A DNA stretch of 52,901 nucleotides from Halarchaeum acidiphilum MH1-52-1 (GTDB lineage Archaea > Halobacteriota > Halobacteria > Halobacteriales > Halobacteriaceae). The notes beneath the pieces are model-generated. The model searched no databases, was not told where the DNA came from, and worked only from the letters and a program-made list of their open reading frames with translations. Position numbers and translations under genes: made by a program. The stretch covers positions 1 to 52,901 of the forward strand of contig NZ_BATA01000007.1 of NCBI RefSeq assembly GCF_000474235.1. Direction: 5' to 3'. Position 1 is the stretch's first letter; every line of letters begins with the position of its first letter. Of this stretch, positions 1-8,758 are shown one piece after another.

Positions 1-93
1 GGTCGAGAGCAGCTCCGCGACCCCCTCGGTCCCGGCCCGGGGGCGGAACCGTTGGAGGTCGAGGAGGAAGTTCGCGGCCTCGTCGTAGCGCAT
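1..93 (-). CDS. folC: FolC-type folate gene, N-terminal 31 codons only
   Basis: Only the first 31 codons are in the window; the rest lies beyond position 1. The frame opens with ATG at 93 and reads MRYDEAANFLLDLQRF followed by RPRAGTE, with no stop to the edge. This matches the start of folylpolyglutamate synthase/dihydrofolate synthase, where a 'Y-x-E-A-x-x-x-L' helix and a 'G-x-E-x-x-x-x-L' segment precede the Mur-ligase P-loop. In haloarchaea this domain is usually fused to dihydropteroate synthase, but that part is not visible here. It is divergent from the histidine kinase. A weak box near 117-123 lies about 27 bases upstream, which supports this start. The family call rests on a short stretch, so it is moderate. 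Confidence 0.55.
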   Translation of the reverse strand, partial: MRYDEAANFLLDLQRFRPRAGTEGVAELLST

Positions 94-216
94 ACCGATA
101 CGTCCGCTCCGGCGGTCAAATGCGTGTCGGATACCGCGCCACCGCCTCACGTCCCCCGCTCGCGGCGTCCGAACCGGGCCGAACGCCTTTGGGTCACGCA
201 CGCGAAGGGACCGCGT

Positions 217-1281
217 ATGGACGACCCCGCTCCCGTCCTCGACGGGGCGTTCGACGCCGCCGCCGACCCCATCGCCCTCCTCGACGCCGACGGCGTCCTC
301 GTCACGACGAACGACCGGTGGGACGCCGACGCGCACTTTGGCGTCGACGCGTCTCCGGGTGTCGACTACGCGGCCGCGATCGAGGACGCCGCACCCGACG
401 TCGCCGCCGCCCTCCGCACCGTCCTCGCCGACGGCGGGTCGTCGAGCGTCGCGTACGACCGCGCCGTCGACGGCGTCCGTCGCCGGTATCGCTTTCGCGC
501 CGCGACCTTCGACGCCGGCGGGGAGCGATACATCCGTGTCGAACACCGCGACGTCACCGAGCACGCCGCCGCTCGACGCGCCCTCCGCGAGCGCGAGTCG
601 TCCCTCCGGGCGAGCGCCGCCGTCCTCAGCCACGATCTCCGCAATCACTTCACCGTCGCGAGCGGCTGGCTCGACATGCTCCCCGACGCGGACGTCGAGG
701 GCCGCACCCCGAAGGCTCGCGTCGCCGACGCCATCGAGCGCGCGGACAGCGCCATCATCGACGCCGTCGCCTACCTCCGCGTCGGCCGCGCCGGCGTCGC
801 CCGCGACGACCTCGACCTCGATGCGATCGCGCGCGCCGCGTGGACCCGCCTCGACGCCGCGTCGAGCGACGCGACCCTCGACGTCCGCGACTCCGACTCG
901 ATCGTCGGCGACGCCGACCTCCTCGGCGACGCCCTCGAACGCCTCTTCGAGAACGCGATCGACCACGCCGCCGGTCCGGAGGACGCCGTCACCGTCCGTG
1001 TCGGCGGCTTCAGGGGTGACGACGAATCCGGCTTCTACGTCGCCGACGACGGTCCCGGTATCCCGTCCGCGCGCCGCGACGGCGTCTTCACGCTCGGCGA
1101 GACTGCCGTCGAGGCGGGCACGGGCTACGGACTCCCCGTCGTCGGTCGCATCGCCCACGTCCACGGCTGGGACGCCCGCATCGGCGAGGCCGACACCGGC
1201 GGTGCGCGCATCGAGTTCGTCACCGACCCGCGGGCGCCGACGCCCCCGGATCGGCGGGACCCGCGGCTCACGGGACCGTGA
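217..1281 (+). CDS. PAS-domain sensor histidine kinase
   Basis: Orphan sensor histidine kinase, 354 residues, with no transmembrane segment, so probably cytoplasmic. Residues about 8-120 form a PAS-like sensor domain (LLDADGVLV near 21-29). The H-box SHDLRNH at 138-144 carries the phospho-accepting His139. The ATPase domain shows the N box (LFENAIDHA, Asn247), the G1 box VADDGPGIP (275-283) and the G2 box GTGYGLP (301-307). I chose the ATG at 217 because the PAS domain starts right after it and a TATA-like ctttggg lies about 30 bases upstream; the frame is open further upstream but reads as low-quality sequence. No response regulator is adjacent, which is usual for haloarchaeal PAS kinases. 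The signal sensed is unknown. Confidence 0.85.
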   Translation: MDDPAPVLDGAFDAAADPIALLDADGVLVTTNDRWDADAHFGVDASPGVDYAAAIEDAAPDVAAALRTVLADGGSSSVAYDRAVDGVRRRYRFRAATFDAGGERYIRVEHRDVTEHAAARRALRERESSLRASAAVLSHDLRNHFTVASGWLDMLPDADVEGRTPKARVADAIERADSAIIDAVAYLRVGRAGVARDDLDLDAIARAAWTRLDAASSDATLDVRDSDSIVGDADLLGDALERLFENAIDHAAGPEDAVTVRVGGFRGDDESGFYVADDGPGIPSARRDGVFTLGETAVEAGTGYGLPVVGRIAHVHGWDARIGEADTGGARIEFVTDPRAPTPPDRRDPRLTGP

Positions 1282-1339
1282 CGGGCGAGCGAGGAGAGTG
1301 AACGGACTGCGTGCCGACGACGTGGCTCCGCGACTGGCC

Positions 1340-2926
1340 TCAGCTGTGGCGGAACGTCCGATTGCCCGTGAACGCCATCGCGATGCCGTGTTCGTCACAG
1401 GCCTCGATGACGTCGTCGTCGTTGACCGAGCCGCCGGGCTGAATGACGACCTCGATCCCGGCCTCGGCGGCCTCCTCGATGCCGTCCGGGAACGGGAAGA
1501 ACGCATCAGAGGCCATGACGGCGCCCGCCGCGTCCTTGCCCTCGGCGTGCTCGTCCGCCTTCATCGCGGCGAGGCGGACCGCGTCCACGCGCGAGACCTG
1601 CCCCATACCGACGCCCACGGTCTCCGTGTCCGTCGCGAAGAGGACGCCGTTCGACTTCACGTGCTTCAGGACCTTCCACGCGAACAGCATCGTCTCGACT
1701 TGCTCCTCGGTGGGTTCGACGTCGGTGACGAACTCGAGGTCGCTCTCGGTGGGCGCCCACGTATCGCGCTCCTGCACGAGTCGCCCGCCGACGAGGGACT
1801 GGTCGGTGTGAGTCTCGGAGACGACGTCGGGACCGAGTTCGTCGCCGCCGACGTCGAGCACGCGGAGGTTGTCCTTCTCGAAGAGGACGTCGAGCGCGGC
1901 GTCGCTGTACCCGGGCGCGACGACGACCTCCTTGAACGAATCGATGATCAGCTCGGCGGTCTCCTCGTCGCACGGGCGATTGAGGGCGACGATACCCCCG
2001 AACGCGCTCATCGGGTCGGTAGCGAGGGCGTCCGCGTAGGCCTCGGCGAGCGTGTCGGCCGTGGCGCATCCCGCGGGGTTCGTGTGCTTGATGACGGCCG
2101 CGGCCGGCTCCTCGAACTCCTTGATGAGGTTCAGCGCGCCGTCGGCGTCGTTGTAGTTGTTGTAGGAGAGGGCCTTCGCGCCCTCGTTGAGCTGGTCGGC
2201 GGCGACGACGTTCGGCTCCTCGCAGGACGCGTCGCCGTAGACGGCGGCGTCCTGATGGGGGTTCTCCCCGTAGCGGAGGTCGGCGGCGCGGTCCGCGCCC
2301 TCGATCCGTCGGATCGGGAACGCTTCGGCGGCGTCCGCCTCGACGGCGACCTCGCCGTCGACGACCTCGGCCTCGCCCGTCGCGAACCACCCGATCGCGC
2401 GGGGGTAGGCCTTGAACTCCGCGTCGTAGAGCACGCGATCCTTCAGCGCCGCGGCGTCGTCGTCCGCGTAGACGGGCACCGGCTCCTGCGTGACGACCGG
2501 GCCGGCGTCGACCGCCTCGGTGACGACGTGGACCGTCGCGCCCGTCACGCTCACGCCGGCGTCGAGGACCTGCTCGTGGGCGTCCTCGCCGGGGAAGGAC
2601 GGCAGGAGGCTCGGGTGGACGTTCAGCGTCGTCGGCGCCGCATCGAGGAACGTCTCCGTGAGGACGCGCATGTAGCCGTCGAGGGCGACGAGATCGACGT
2701 CGTACCCGTCGAGCGTGTCGAGGACGCGCTCCTCGTGCGCTTCGCGGGATTCGCCGTCCGCGCGCTCGACGACCTCGGTCGGGATGTCGCGCTCCGCGGC
2801 GGCGTCGAGCACGGGCGCGTCCGCGTCGTTCGTCAGGATCACCGAGAACTCGGCGCCGCCCGGCGCGCGATCGGCGACGTGTCGCAGATTCCGTCCGCGG
2901 TTGCTGGCCATGCCGGCGAGCTTCAT
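1340..2926 (-). CDS. purH: Bifunctional PurN-PurH fusion (GAR formyltransferase / AICAR formyltransferase)
   Basis: A 528-residue fusion that catalyses two formyl transfers of de novo purine synthesis. Residues 1 to about 180 are a PurN glycinamide-ribotide formyltransferase domain with catalytic Asn102 and His104 in [13 protein letters not shown] and Asp140 in [10 protein letters not shown]. Residues about 200-528 are the AICAR formyltransferase part of PurH (RYGENPHQ at 218-225, then IKHTNPAG, and QPGGSVND...TGNRTFRH at the end). The IMP-cyclohydrolase domain that precedes it in bacterial PurH is absent; haloarchaea normally use a separate PurO for that step. The start [13 protein letters not shown] aligns with the PurN beta-strand/loop. 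Upstream in-frame residues look non-coding. The gene is divergent from purB, so two purine genes share the 170-base spacer. Confidence 0.93.
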   Translation of the reverse strand: MKLAGMASNRGRNLRHVADRAPGGAEFSVILTNDADAPVLDAAAERDIPTEVVERADGESREAHEERVLDTLDGYDVDLVALDGYMRVLTETFLDAAPTTLNVHPSLLPSFPGEDAHEQVLDAGVSVTGATVHVVTEAVDAGPVVTQEPVPVYADDDAAALKDRVLYDAEFKAYPRAIGWFATGEAEVVDGEVAVEADAAEAFPIRRIEGADRAADLRYGENPHQDAAVYGDASCEEPNVVAADQLNEGAKALSYNNYNDADGALNLIKEFEEPAAAVIKHTNPAGCATADTLAEAYADALATDPMSAFGGIVALNRPCDEETAELIIDSFKEVVVAPGYSDAALDVLFEKDNLRVLDVGGDELGPDVVSETHTDQSLVGGRLVQERDTWAPTESDLEFVTDVEPTEEQVETMLFAWKVLKHVKSNGVLFATDTETVGVGMGQVSRVDAVRLAAMKADEHAEGKDAAGAVMASDAFFPFPDGIEEAAEAGIEVVIQPGGSVNDDDVIEACDEHGIAMAFTGNRTFRHS

Positions 2927-3095
2927 ACCCGTGGGTCGCGACCGCCACGCCGAAAGGGGTTGCGGTTCTCGCGGACGAGGTATGCACGAACGGGCATAGA
3001 TTCTCGCCATCTCCGGCCGTCGTTCGCGCCGTCTATGCACGCACGTGGCGATCCGGACCGGCACGCTTTTGGGCCGCCGAGCGGGAGTGACGACC

Positions 3096-4466
3096 ATGCC
3101 GGACCCCCTCGACGCCGTCTCGCCGCTGGACGGACGCTACGCCTCGCGGACCGCCCCGCTCGCCGACTACGCGAGCGAGGCCGCCCTGATGCGTGCGCGC
3201 GTCCGCGTCGAAGTCGAGTACCTCTGCGCGCTCGCCGACCTCGACGCCACGCCCCTCGAACTCTCGGAGCCCGAACGCGCCGCGCTCCGCGACGCCTACG
3301 ACTCCTTCGACGCCGACTCGGCGCGGCTCGTCAAACGGATCGAGACGGAGGGCACCGACACCTACGCCGCCACGAACCACGACGTGAAGGCGGTCGAGTA
3401 CTTCGTCCGCGAGCACGCCCCCGAGCGCGTCCACCAGTGGATCCACTTCGCGCTCACCAGTGAGGACGTCAACAACCTCGCCTACCGCCTCCTGCTCAAG
3501 CCCGCCGTCACCGACGTCCTCCTCCCCGAACTCCGCGAGATTCGCGACGATCTCGTCGGCTTCGCCCACGACTACGCGGACACGCCGATGCTCGCGCGTA
3601 CCCACGGCCAGCCCGCGACGCCCACAACCTTCGGCAAGGAGATGGCGGTCTACGCCGCCCGCCTCGGCCGCACGCTCGCGGACGTGCAGGCCGCCGCCGA
3701 CGGTCTCGCCGGCAAACTCGCCGGCGCGTCCGGCGATTACGCCGCCCACCACGCCGCCTACTCTCACGTCGACTGGCGCGCCTTCTCCCGCGACTTCGTC
3801 GCCTCCCTCGGTCTCGACCACGTCGAACCCACGACGCAGGTGAACCCCTCCGACGACCTCGCCGCGCTCTTCGACGCCCTCCGCGAGACCAACACCGTCC
3901 TCCTCGACCTCGATCGGGACGTCTGGACCTACGTCTCCCAGCGCTACCTCGGGCAGGAAGCGGCGAAATCGGAGACCGGGAGTTCGACGATGCCCCACAA
4001 GGTCAACCCCATCGACTTCGAGAACTCCGAAGGCAATCTCTCGAAGGCCAACAGCGACCTCGCCTTCCTCGCCGACTACCTCCCGACGTCCCGCCTCCAG
4101 CGCGACCTCTCCGACTCCACGGTGAAGCGCAACGTCGGCGCGGCCTTCGCCTACTGCCTGCTCGGCTACGTCAAATTGCAGGACGGCCTCGCGAAGGTCG
4201 TCCCGAACGAGCGGGTGATGCGCGAGGACTTAGAGGACACCCCCGAGGTCATCGGTGAGGCCGTCCAGACGATTCTCCGCCGCGAGGGCGACACCGAGGC
4301 CTACGAGCGCGTGAAGGCCCTCACGCGCGGCGAGCGCGTCACCATCGCCGACTTCCGCGACCTCTTCGACGAACTCGACGTCTCGGAGGACGTCCGCGAC
4401 GAACTCCGCGCGCTCACGCCCGCCGGCTACACGGGCGTCGCCGCCGACCTCGCTCGCGACGTCTGA
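3096..4466 (+). CDS. purB: Adenylosuccinate lyase
   Basis: Cytosolic adenylosuccinate lyase, 456 residues, normal family length. It acts twice in purine synthesis, releasing fumarate from SAICAR and from adenylosuccinate. Visible family marks are SPLDGRY at the N terminus, TSEDVNN, the catalytic-histidine segment RTHGQPATPTTFGKE, and the signature loop GSSTMPHKVNPIDFEN with the catalytic serine. The ATG at 3096 gives MPDPLDAVSPLDGRY, the expected N terminus; earlier in-frame codons overlap the divergent promoter region. A weak TTTT-containing box near 3067-3070 lies about 27 bases upstream. Divergent pairing with purNH suggests shared purine regulation, though I see no operator. Confidence 0.96.
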   Translation: MPDPLDAVSPLDGRYASRTAPLADYASEAALMRARVRVEVEYLCALADLDATPLELSEPERAALRDAYDSFDADSARLVKRIETEGTDTYAATNHDVKAVEYFVREHAPERVHQWIHFALTSEDVNNLAYRLLLKPAVTDVLLPELREIRDDLVGFAHDYADTPMLARTHGQPATPTTFGKEMAVYAARLGRTLADVQAAADGLAGKLAGASGDYAAHHAAYSHVDWRAFSRDFVASLGLDHVEPTTQVNPSDDLAALFDALRETNTVLLDLDRDVWTYVSQRYLGQEAAKSETGSSTMPHKVNPIDFENSEGNLSKANSDLAFLADYLPTSRLQRDLSDSTVKRNVGAAFAYCLLGYVKLQDGLAKVVPNERVMREDLEDTPEVIGEAVQTILRREGDTEAYERVKALTRGERVTIADFRDLFDELDVSEDVRDELRALTPAGYTGVAADLARDV

Positions 4467-4484
4467 GCGGGACGCGCGGAAGAA

Positions 4485-4490
4485 TTTTAT
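4485..4490 (+). promoter_or_regulatory. TATA box for the zinc-ribbon gene
   Basis: TTTTAT lies 27-32 bases before the ATG at 4517, the archaeal box-A distance. This implies a leaderless transcript starting at or near the start codon. Confidence 0.6.
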
Positions 4491-4516
4491 CCTCGGCAGG
4501 TGCACTCCCGTCCGCG

Positions 4517-4786
4517 ATGTCCGACCCTGAGACCCCCGCGACAGATGGTGGCGCCGACGCTGATGGCGGTGCCGACAACGACACCGACGACTACGGCTGT
4601 CCGAAGTGTGGGCACGAGGATGCGACGACCGGCTCGATCTCCACGACCGGCTCCGGCCTCTCCAAGATGTTCGACGTGCAGACGAACAACTTCGAGACCG
4701 TCACCTGCGAGAACTGCGGCTACACGGAGCTGTATCGCGACGTCCGAAATCGGGGGAGCGACGTCGTGGACGTCTTCTTCGGCTAG
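4517..4786 (+). CDS. Small zinc-ribbon protein (DUF2082-like)
   Basis: An 89-residue acidic protein. After a disordered Asp/Ala-rich head (1-25) come two CxxC knuckles, CPKC (about 28-31) and CENC (about 68-71), separated by GSISTTGSGLSKMFDVQ and a beta-rich FETVTC strand, then a C-terminal DVVDVFFG. This is the layout of the 'zinc ribbon nucleic-acid-binding protein' family (DUF2082). Four cysteines should bind one zinc. The molecular role is not known. It follows purB but has its own TATA box. Its stop overlaps the stop of the convergent dapE by three bases. Confidence 0.8.
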   Translation: MSDPETPATDGGADADGGADNDTDDYGCPKCGHEDATTGSISTTGSGLSKMFDVQTNNFETVTCENCGYTELYRDVRNRGSDVVDVFFG

Positions 4787-5856
4787 GCGAGCAGCGCGTC
4801 GAGGGCGTCCGCGACGATCCGTGCGCCCGTCTCGACCTCCCCACAGTCGACGTACTCGCGTTCGGCGTGCGCGACCGCGCCCTCGTCGTCCGCGAGGTAG
4901 CCCGGCCCGAAGACGACGGTCGGGGCGTCGCGCGCGAAGTACGACGCCTCGGTCGCCGCGCCGAACGGACGCGGATCGCCCGCGCCCGCCCCGCAGAGCG
5001 CGCGCACGACGTCGCTGTCGTGGCTCGTCGCGAACGCCTCGAGGAAGGGCGTCGTCCGTTCCTGTGGCTCGACGTCGAGACCGACGTCGGCGGGGACCGC
5101 CGCGCGCAGGTGCTCGCGCAGGCCGTCGAAGAATCCCGTCGCGGTCTCCGGCGGGACCGAGCGCCGGTCGATCACGAACGAGCACGCGGCGGGGATCTGG
5201 TTCGTCGCCTCGCCGCCCTCGATCGTCGTCGCCGTGAGCGTCGCCGACCCGAGCGACGGGTGGGCGTCCGGGCCGCGCTCTGCGTCGAACGACTCCAGCG
5301 CCCGGAGCGCCGCCGCCGCCCCCTGCACGGCGGAGACGCCGGACTCCGGTTCGGCGGCGTGCGCCGCGACGCCGGAGAGCGTCACCGTCCCCTGAAAGCG
5401 CCCGCGCGCCGCCGTGCAGGCGTCGAGTTCGGTCGGCTCCCCGACGACGTAGCAGTCGGCGTCGAGATCCAAGCGATCGGCGCCCGTCGAATCCGTCTCC
5501 TCGTCCGGCGTCACCGCGAGCGTCAGCGTCCCGCGCTCGGGCTCCGTCGCGAGGAACGCCGCGAAGAGCACCGCGAGCGGGCCCTTCGCGTCGCACGATC
5601 CCCGACCGCGCAAGACGTCGCCGTCCCGCTTTGGAGGTATGTGCGGCGGCACCGTATCGATGTGCGTGTTCAACACGACGTGTGGGCCTTCGCGCTCGCC
5701 GCCTTTCGACGCGAGCGTGTTCCCCGCGTCGTCCACGCGCGCCGCGACGCCCGCGTCGGCGAGTGCGTCCACGAGCAACGTGCGCATCGCGTCGACGTCC
5801 CCGTGCGAGGGCGTCGCGACGGCGCGTTCGAGGAAATCGATCGGCTCGACGCTCAC
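4783..5856 (-). CDS. dapE: M20 peptidase, probable succinyl-diaminopimelate desuccinylase
   Basis: A 357-residue M20 metallohydrolase, last gene of the lysine operon. It is expected to remove succinate from N-succinyl-LL-diaminopimelate. Metal-site motifs are visible in order: NTHIDTVPP (His, Asp), GRGSCDAKGPLA (bridging Asp), TPDEETDSTG (catalytic Glu pair), VVGEPTELD, and a C-terminal His in EGAVAHAE. The start is GTG at 5856, giving VSVEPIDFLERAV; it overlaps the dapF stop in a GTGA arrangement, which fixes the start. M20 enzymes have many substrates (ArgE, carboxypeptidases), so the assignment relies on the operon. Its stop overlaps that of the convergent zinc-ribbon gene. Confidence 0.9.
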   Translation of the reverse strand: MSVEPIDFLERAVATPSHGDVDAMRTLLVDALADAGVAARVDDAGNTLASKGGEREGPHVVLNTHIDTVPPHIPPKRDGDVLRGRGSCDAKGPLAVLFAAFLATEPERGTLTLAVTPDEETDSTGADRLDLDADCYVVGEPTELDACTAARGRFQGTVTLSGVAAHAAEPESGVSAVQGAAAALRALESFDAERGPDAHPSLGSATLTATTIEGGEATNQIPAACSFVIDRRSVPPETATGFFDGLREHLRAAVPADVGLDVEPQERTTPFLEAFATSHDSDVVRALCGAGAGDPRPFGAATEASYFARDAPTVVFGPGYLADDEGAVAHAEREYVDCGEVETGARIVADALDALLA

Positions 5857-6648
5857 GCGTCGGGCACCTCGCCGCGCAGAACGCGCTCGGTCGGGCCGCG
5901 CAGGGTCGTCGTGCCGTCCTCGCGAAGCCCGATTTCGAGGTCGCCGCCGGGCGGCGAGACCGTGACGTCGCCCGTCTCGGTGACCAATCCGAGACGCGAG
6001 GCGACGACGGCGATGGCGAGCGCGCCCGTCCCGCAGGCCTCGGTCTCGCCCTCGACGCCGCGCTCGAAGGTGCGCTGATCGAAGCCGCCGTCGTCCCGCG
6101 CGGTCGCGAGGTTCACGTTCGCGCTCCGGGAAGACCTCGTGGTGGCGGATCGGCGGCGCCATCGCGCCGAGATCCACGGCGTCGACGTCGTCCACGAACG
6201 CGACGGCGTGCGGGACGCCGGTGTTCACGGCCGTGACGGTGCGTCCGTCGAGGTCCGCCTCGACGAGCGCCGCCTCGCGGGCGAGCGGGACGTCTTCGGG
6301 ATCGAACGTCGGCGTCCCCATCTCGACCGTCACGGTGTCGCCCTCGACCGTGCAGCGCCGCGGGCCGGCGCCCGTTTCGAGGGTGACGACGTCGCGCCCG
6401 GTGCGCTCGCTCACCCACTTCGCGGCGCAGCGCGCGCCGTTGCCGCACATCGCCGCGCGCGACCCGTCCGGCTGGACGAGCGTCATCGTCGCGCGCTCGC
6501 CGCCGTCCCTGATGTCGAGGAAGAGCGTCCCGTCGACGTCGAGCGTCCGACAGAGGTCGGTGCCGAACGCCGTCTTCTCGACCTGCTCGTCGGCGTCGAC
6601 GACCGCGAAGTCGTTGCCGGTGCCGTGGTAGACGTCGTAGTTCGTCAT
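5853..6648 (-). CDS. dapF: Diaminopimelate epimerase, split by a frameshift near 6126
   Basis: Converts LL- to meso-diaminopimelate. The first part (6648 to about 6126) reads MTNYDVYHGTGNDFAVVDAD and carries catalytic Cys in MCGNGARC; it stays in frame to HHEVFPE. The second part (about 6124 to 5853) is in another frame and reads NVNLATARDDGGFDQRT, with the other catalytic Cys in EACGTGALA. The span is 796 bases (3n+1), so one extra or two missing bases break the frame. Adding GG after GAG at about 6126 restores a normal FPEGANVNLA junction. Both active-site cysteines are intact but on opposite sides, so the gene is either a recent pseudogene or a sequencing error; I favour error. It overlaps lysA by ATGA and dapE by GTGA. 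Confidence 0.88.
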
Positions 6649-7913
6649 GGCTCTTGGTAGGTGTCGGCCGTGTCCTCGGCGTGCGTCACGTCCGCGAGCG
6701 TCTCGCGGCGGCGCGCGACCCCGCTCTCGCCGCCGTCGAGCGCGACCACCGCCGGCCGCGGGCGCGAGTTGTACTGTGAGGCCATCTCGACGCCGTACGC
6801 GCCAGCGTTCCCCACGGCGAGCAGGTCGCCGCGCTCCGGCGCCGGGAGGTCGCGCGCCTCGCCGAGGACGTCCGTGCTCTCGCATACGGGCCCGACGACT
6901 GAAACCTCCTCGGTCGGCCTGTCGTCCGCGACGAGCGAGCGGATCGGGTGGTACGAGCCGTACATCGCCGGCCGGACGAGCGTCGTCATGCCGGTGTCCG
7001 CGCCCGCGATCACGGATTCGGACACGCGCTTCACGGTGTTCACCTCTGTGAGGAGGACGCCCGCGTCAGCGACGAGGTAGCGCCCCGGCTCGATCGTGAG
7101 CGTCGCGTCCACGCCGTCGAGCGCGTCGCGCGTCCGCTCGGCGACGGCATCGAGGTCGAGCGGCGCTTCGTCCTCGTGATAGGGGACGCCGAAGCCGCCC
7201 CCGACGTCCACGAACTCGAGGTCGAGGTCGGTGGCGGTGGCGCGCGCCACGTTCGCGAGCGTCGCGACGACGCGCGCGTGCTCGTCCAGCTGGTCGTTCG
7301 CGATGCCGCTCCCCGCGTGCGCGTGGACGCCGACGACGTCGAATCCGCGCGAGTCGGCGTCCGCGAGCACCTCGACGGCCTCGTCGGCCGGCACGCCGAA
7401 CTTCGCGTCCTTCCCCGTCGACACCGACTCGCTGTGGCCGGCGCCGACGCCGGGGTGGACGCGCAGACAGAAGCGCCCCGAGAAGCCCCGTTCGTCGAGG
7501 CGCTCGATCGTGTCGCGCGCGCCCGCCGTCACGGTGAGTGCGGGATGCGCCGCCGCGACCGAGACCGCGTAGTCGAGATCTTCAGCAGGTGGGTTGACCG
7601 CCGTGTAGTGGACGTCAGCGGGATCGAACCCGGCGTCGAGGGCGCGCGCGAGTTCGCCCGCGCTCGCGCACTCCGCGCCCGCGCCGGCGTCGCGGAGCGC
7701 CCGCAGGACGTGGGCGCCCGCGTTGGCCTTCACCGCGAACAGCACCTCGGCGTCCGGGAACGCCGCCGCGAGGCGCGCGTGGTTCGCGCGGACCCGCGCG
7801 AGGTCGTCGACGTAGAGGGGCGTGCCGTACTCCTCGGCGAGCGCGCGCAGCCGGTCGGCGTCCCAGTCCGCGAGCCGTCTGACCGACGCGCCGCCGTCTC
7901 CGTCCCCGCTCAC
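6645..7913 (-). CDS. lysA: Diaminopimelate decarboxylase
   Basis: PLP-dependent decarboxylase making L-lysine from meso-diaminopimelate, 422 residues, normal length. Fold III marks are VKANAG with the PLP Lys62, HAGSG, the phosphate-binding GGGFGVPY, EPGRYLVADAG, and the active-site Cys in GPVCESTD from the partner subunit, followed by GNAGAYG. The start is GTG at 7913 (VSGDGDGGASVRRL), which overlaps the dapD stop as GTGA. The frame is open far upstream but overlaps dapD there and is shadow sequence. The stop overlaps the dapF ATG. The gene sits in the middle of the operon, between dapD and dapF. Confidence 0.94.
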   Translation of the reverse strand: MSGDGDGGASVRRLADWDADRLRALAEEYGTPLYVDDLARVRANHARLAAAFPDAEVLFAVKANAGAHVLRALRDAGAGAECASAGELARALDAGFDPADVHYTAVNPPAEDLDYAVSVAAAHPALTVTAGARDTIERLDERGFSGRFCLRVHPGVGAGHSESVSTGKDAKFGVPADEAVEVLADADSRGFDVVGVHAHAGSGIANDQLDEHARVVATLANVARATATDLDLEFVDVGGGFGVPYHEDEAPLDLDAVAERTRDALDGVDATLTIEPGRYLVADAGVLLTEVNTVKRVSESVIAGADTGMTTLVRPAMYGSYHPIRSLVADDRPTEEVSVVGPVCESTDVLGEARDLPAPERGDLLAVGNAGAYGVEMASQYNSRPRPAVVALDGGESGVARRRETLADVTHAEDTADTYQEP

Positions 7914-8758
7914 TCCCGGAGCGCCTCCTCGCGCTGGCTGGCCTCGAGCGTGCTCGCTTCGAGGTCGGTCGCGACGACCGCGGGCTTGTACGCGCCGCCG
8001 TCGAAGAGGTCGTGCTCGCCGACGGAGGACTCGACGAAGCGCGTGAACGCGCGGCGCTCCGGCGGAAGATGCCCGTAGATGACCTCCTCCTCGACGAGAT
8101 CGTAGACGGGAATGCGCGGCGTGAGGAGCGTGTTCTCGCCGACGACGGAGTCCTCGCCGACGACGAAACCGGAGGTGACGCGACAGCCGGCGCCCAGCGA
8201 GACGCCGTCCTCGACGACGACGGGCGCGTCCTCGACGGGTTCGAGGACGCCGCCGATGAGCGTGTTCGCGCCGAGTTTCACGTCTCGTCCGATCTGCGCG
8301 CATGACCCCACGGTGTCGCAGGAGTCGACGAGCGTCCGGTCGCCGACGTGCGCGCCGATGTTCACGAACGCCGGGGACATCAGGATGGCGTCGGACCCGA
8401 CGTAGGCGCCGCGGCGGAGCGTCGTGCCGTCCGGCGTGTTGCGCGTGCCGCGCTCGCCGAGGTCGGTCGTCTCGCGCAGCGGCAGGACGTCGTGGTACGT
8501 GACGCCGCCGTACTCGCGCGGCTCGGTCTCGCGCAGCGAGAAGTTCAGCAGGACGCCGCGTTTCACCCACTCGACGGCCTCCCACTCGCCGCCGCGCTTC
8601 TCGGCGGCGCGCACCTCACCGGCTTCGAGCGCTTCGAGGAAGGCGTCGATCGTGTCGGCGTCGGACGCTTCGAGGTCGGCGGGACCGACGTCCTCGGTCT
8701 GCACGCGTTCCCAGAGGTCCTCCACGTCGGCTTCGAGCGAATCGTGGCTTCGGCTCAC
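7910..8758 (-). CDS. dapD: Tetrahydrodipicolinate N-succinyltransferase
   Basis: A 282-residue acyltransferase that succinylates tetrahydrodipicolinate using succinyl-CoA. An N-terminal helical domain (1 to about 85) is followed by left-handed beta-helix hexapeptide repeats from about 100 to 230 (RRGAYVGSDAILMSPAFVNIG and onward), with the family segments FVNIGAHV, DSCDTVGSCAQIG and TLIGGVLEP. The GTG at 8758 (VSRSHDSLE) overlaps the dapB stop as GTGA, so I prefer it to the longer upstream frame. Its presence shows that this strain uses the succinylase branch of the DAP pathway. The aminotransferase of that branch (dapC/argD) is not in the window. Confidence 0.94.
   Translation of the reverse strand: MSRSHDSLEADVEDLWERVQTEDVGPADLEASDADTIDAFLEALEAGEVRAAEKRGGEWEAVEWVKRGVLLNFSLRETEPREYGGVTYHDVLPLRETTDLGERGTRNTPDGTTLRRGAYVGSDAILMSPAFVNIGAHVGDRTLVDSCDTVGSCAQIGRDVKLGANTLIGGVLEPVEDAPVVVEDGVSLGAGCRVTSGFVVGEDSVVGENTLLTPRIPVYDLVEEEVIYGHLPPERRAFTRFVESSVGEHDLFDGGAYKPAVVATDLEASTLEASQREEALRE

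Noticed and set aside
338-3463. Very long plus-strand open frame across the kinase, purNH and purB
   Set aside because: It spans three clear genes on both strands and is low-complexity Arg/Pro/Ser sequence. Long stop-free shadow frames are normal at this GC.
4606-6078. 490-codon plus-strand frame across the zinc-ribbon gene, dapE and dapF
   Set aside because: Shadow of the opposite-strand dap genes, with no domain and a composition unlike the acidic proteome.
6110-6140. Programmed frameshifting as an explanation for the broken genes
   Set aside because: There is no common slippery heptamer or downstream structure, the functions are unrelated, and the missing bases are all in ordinary G/C runs. 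A sequence error explains all six more simply.
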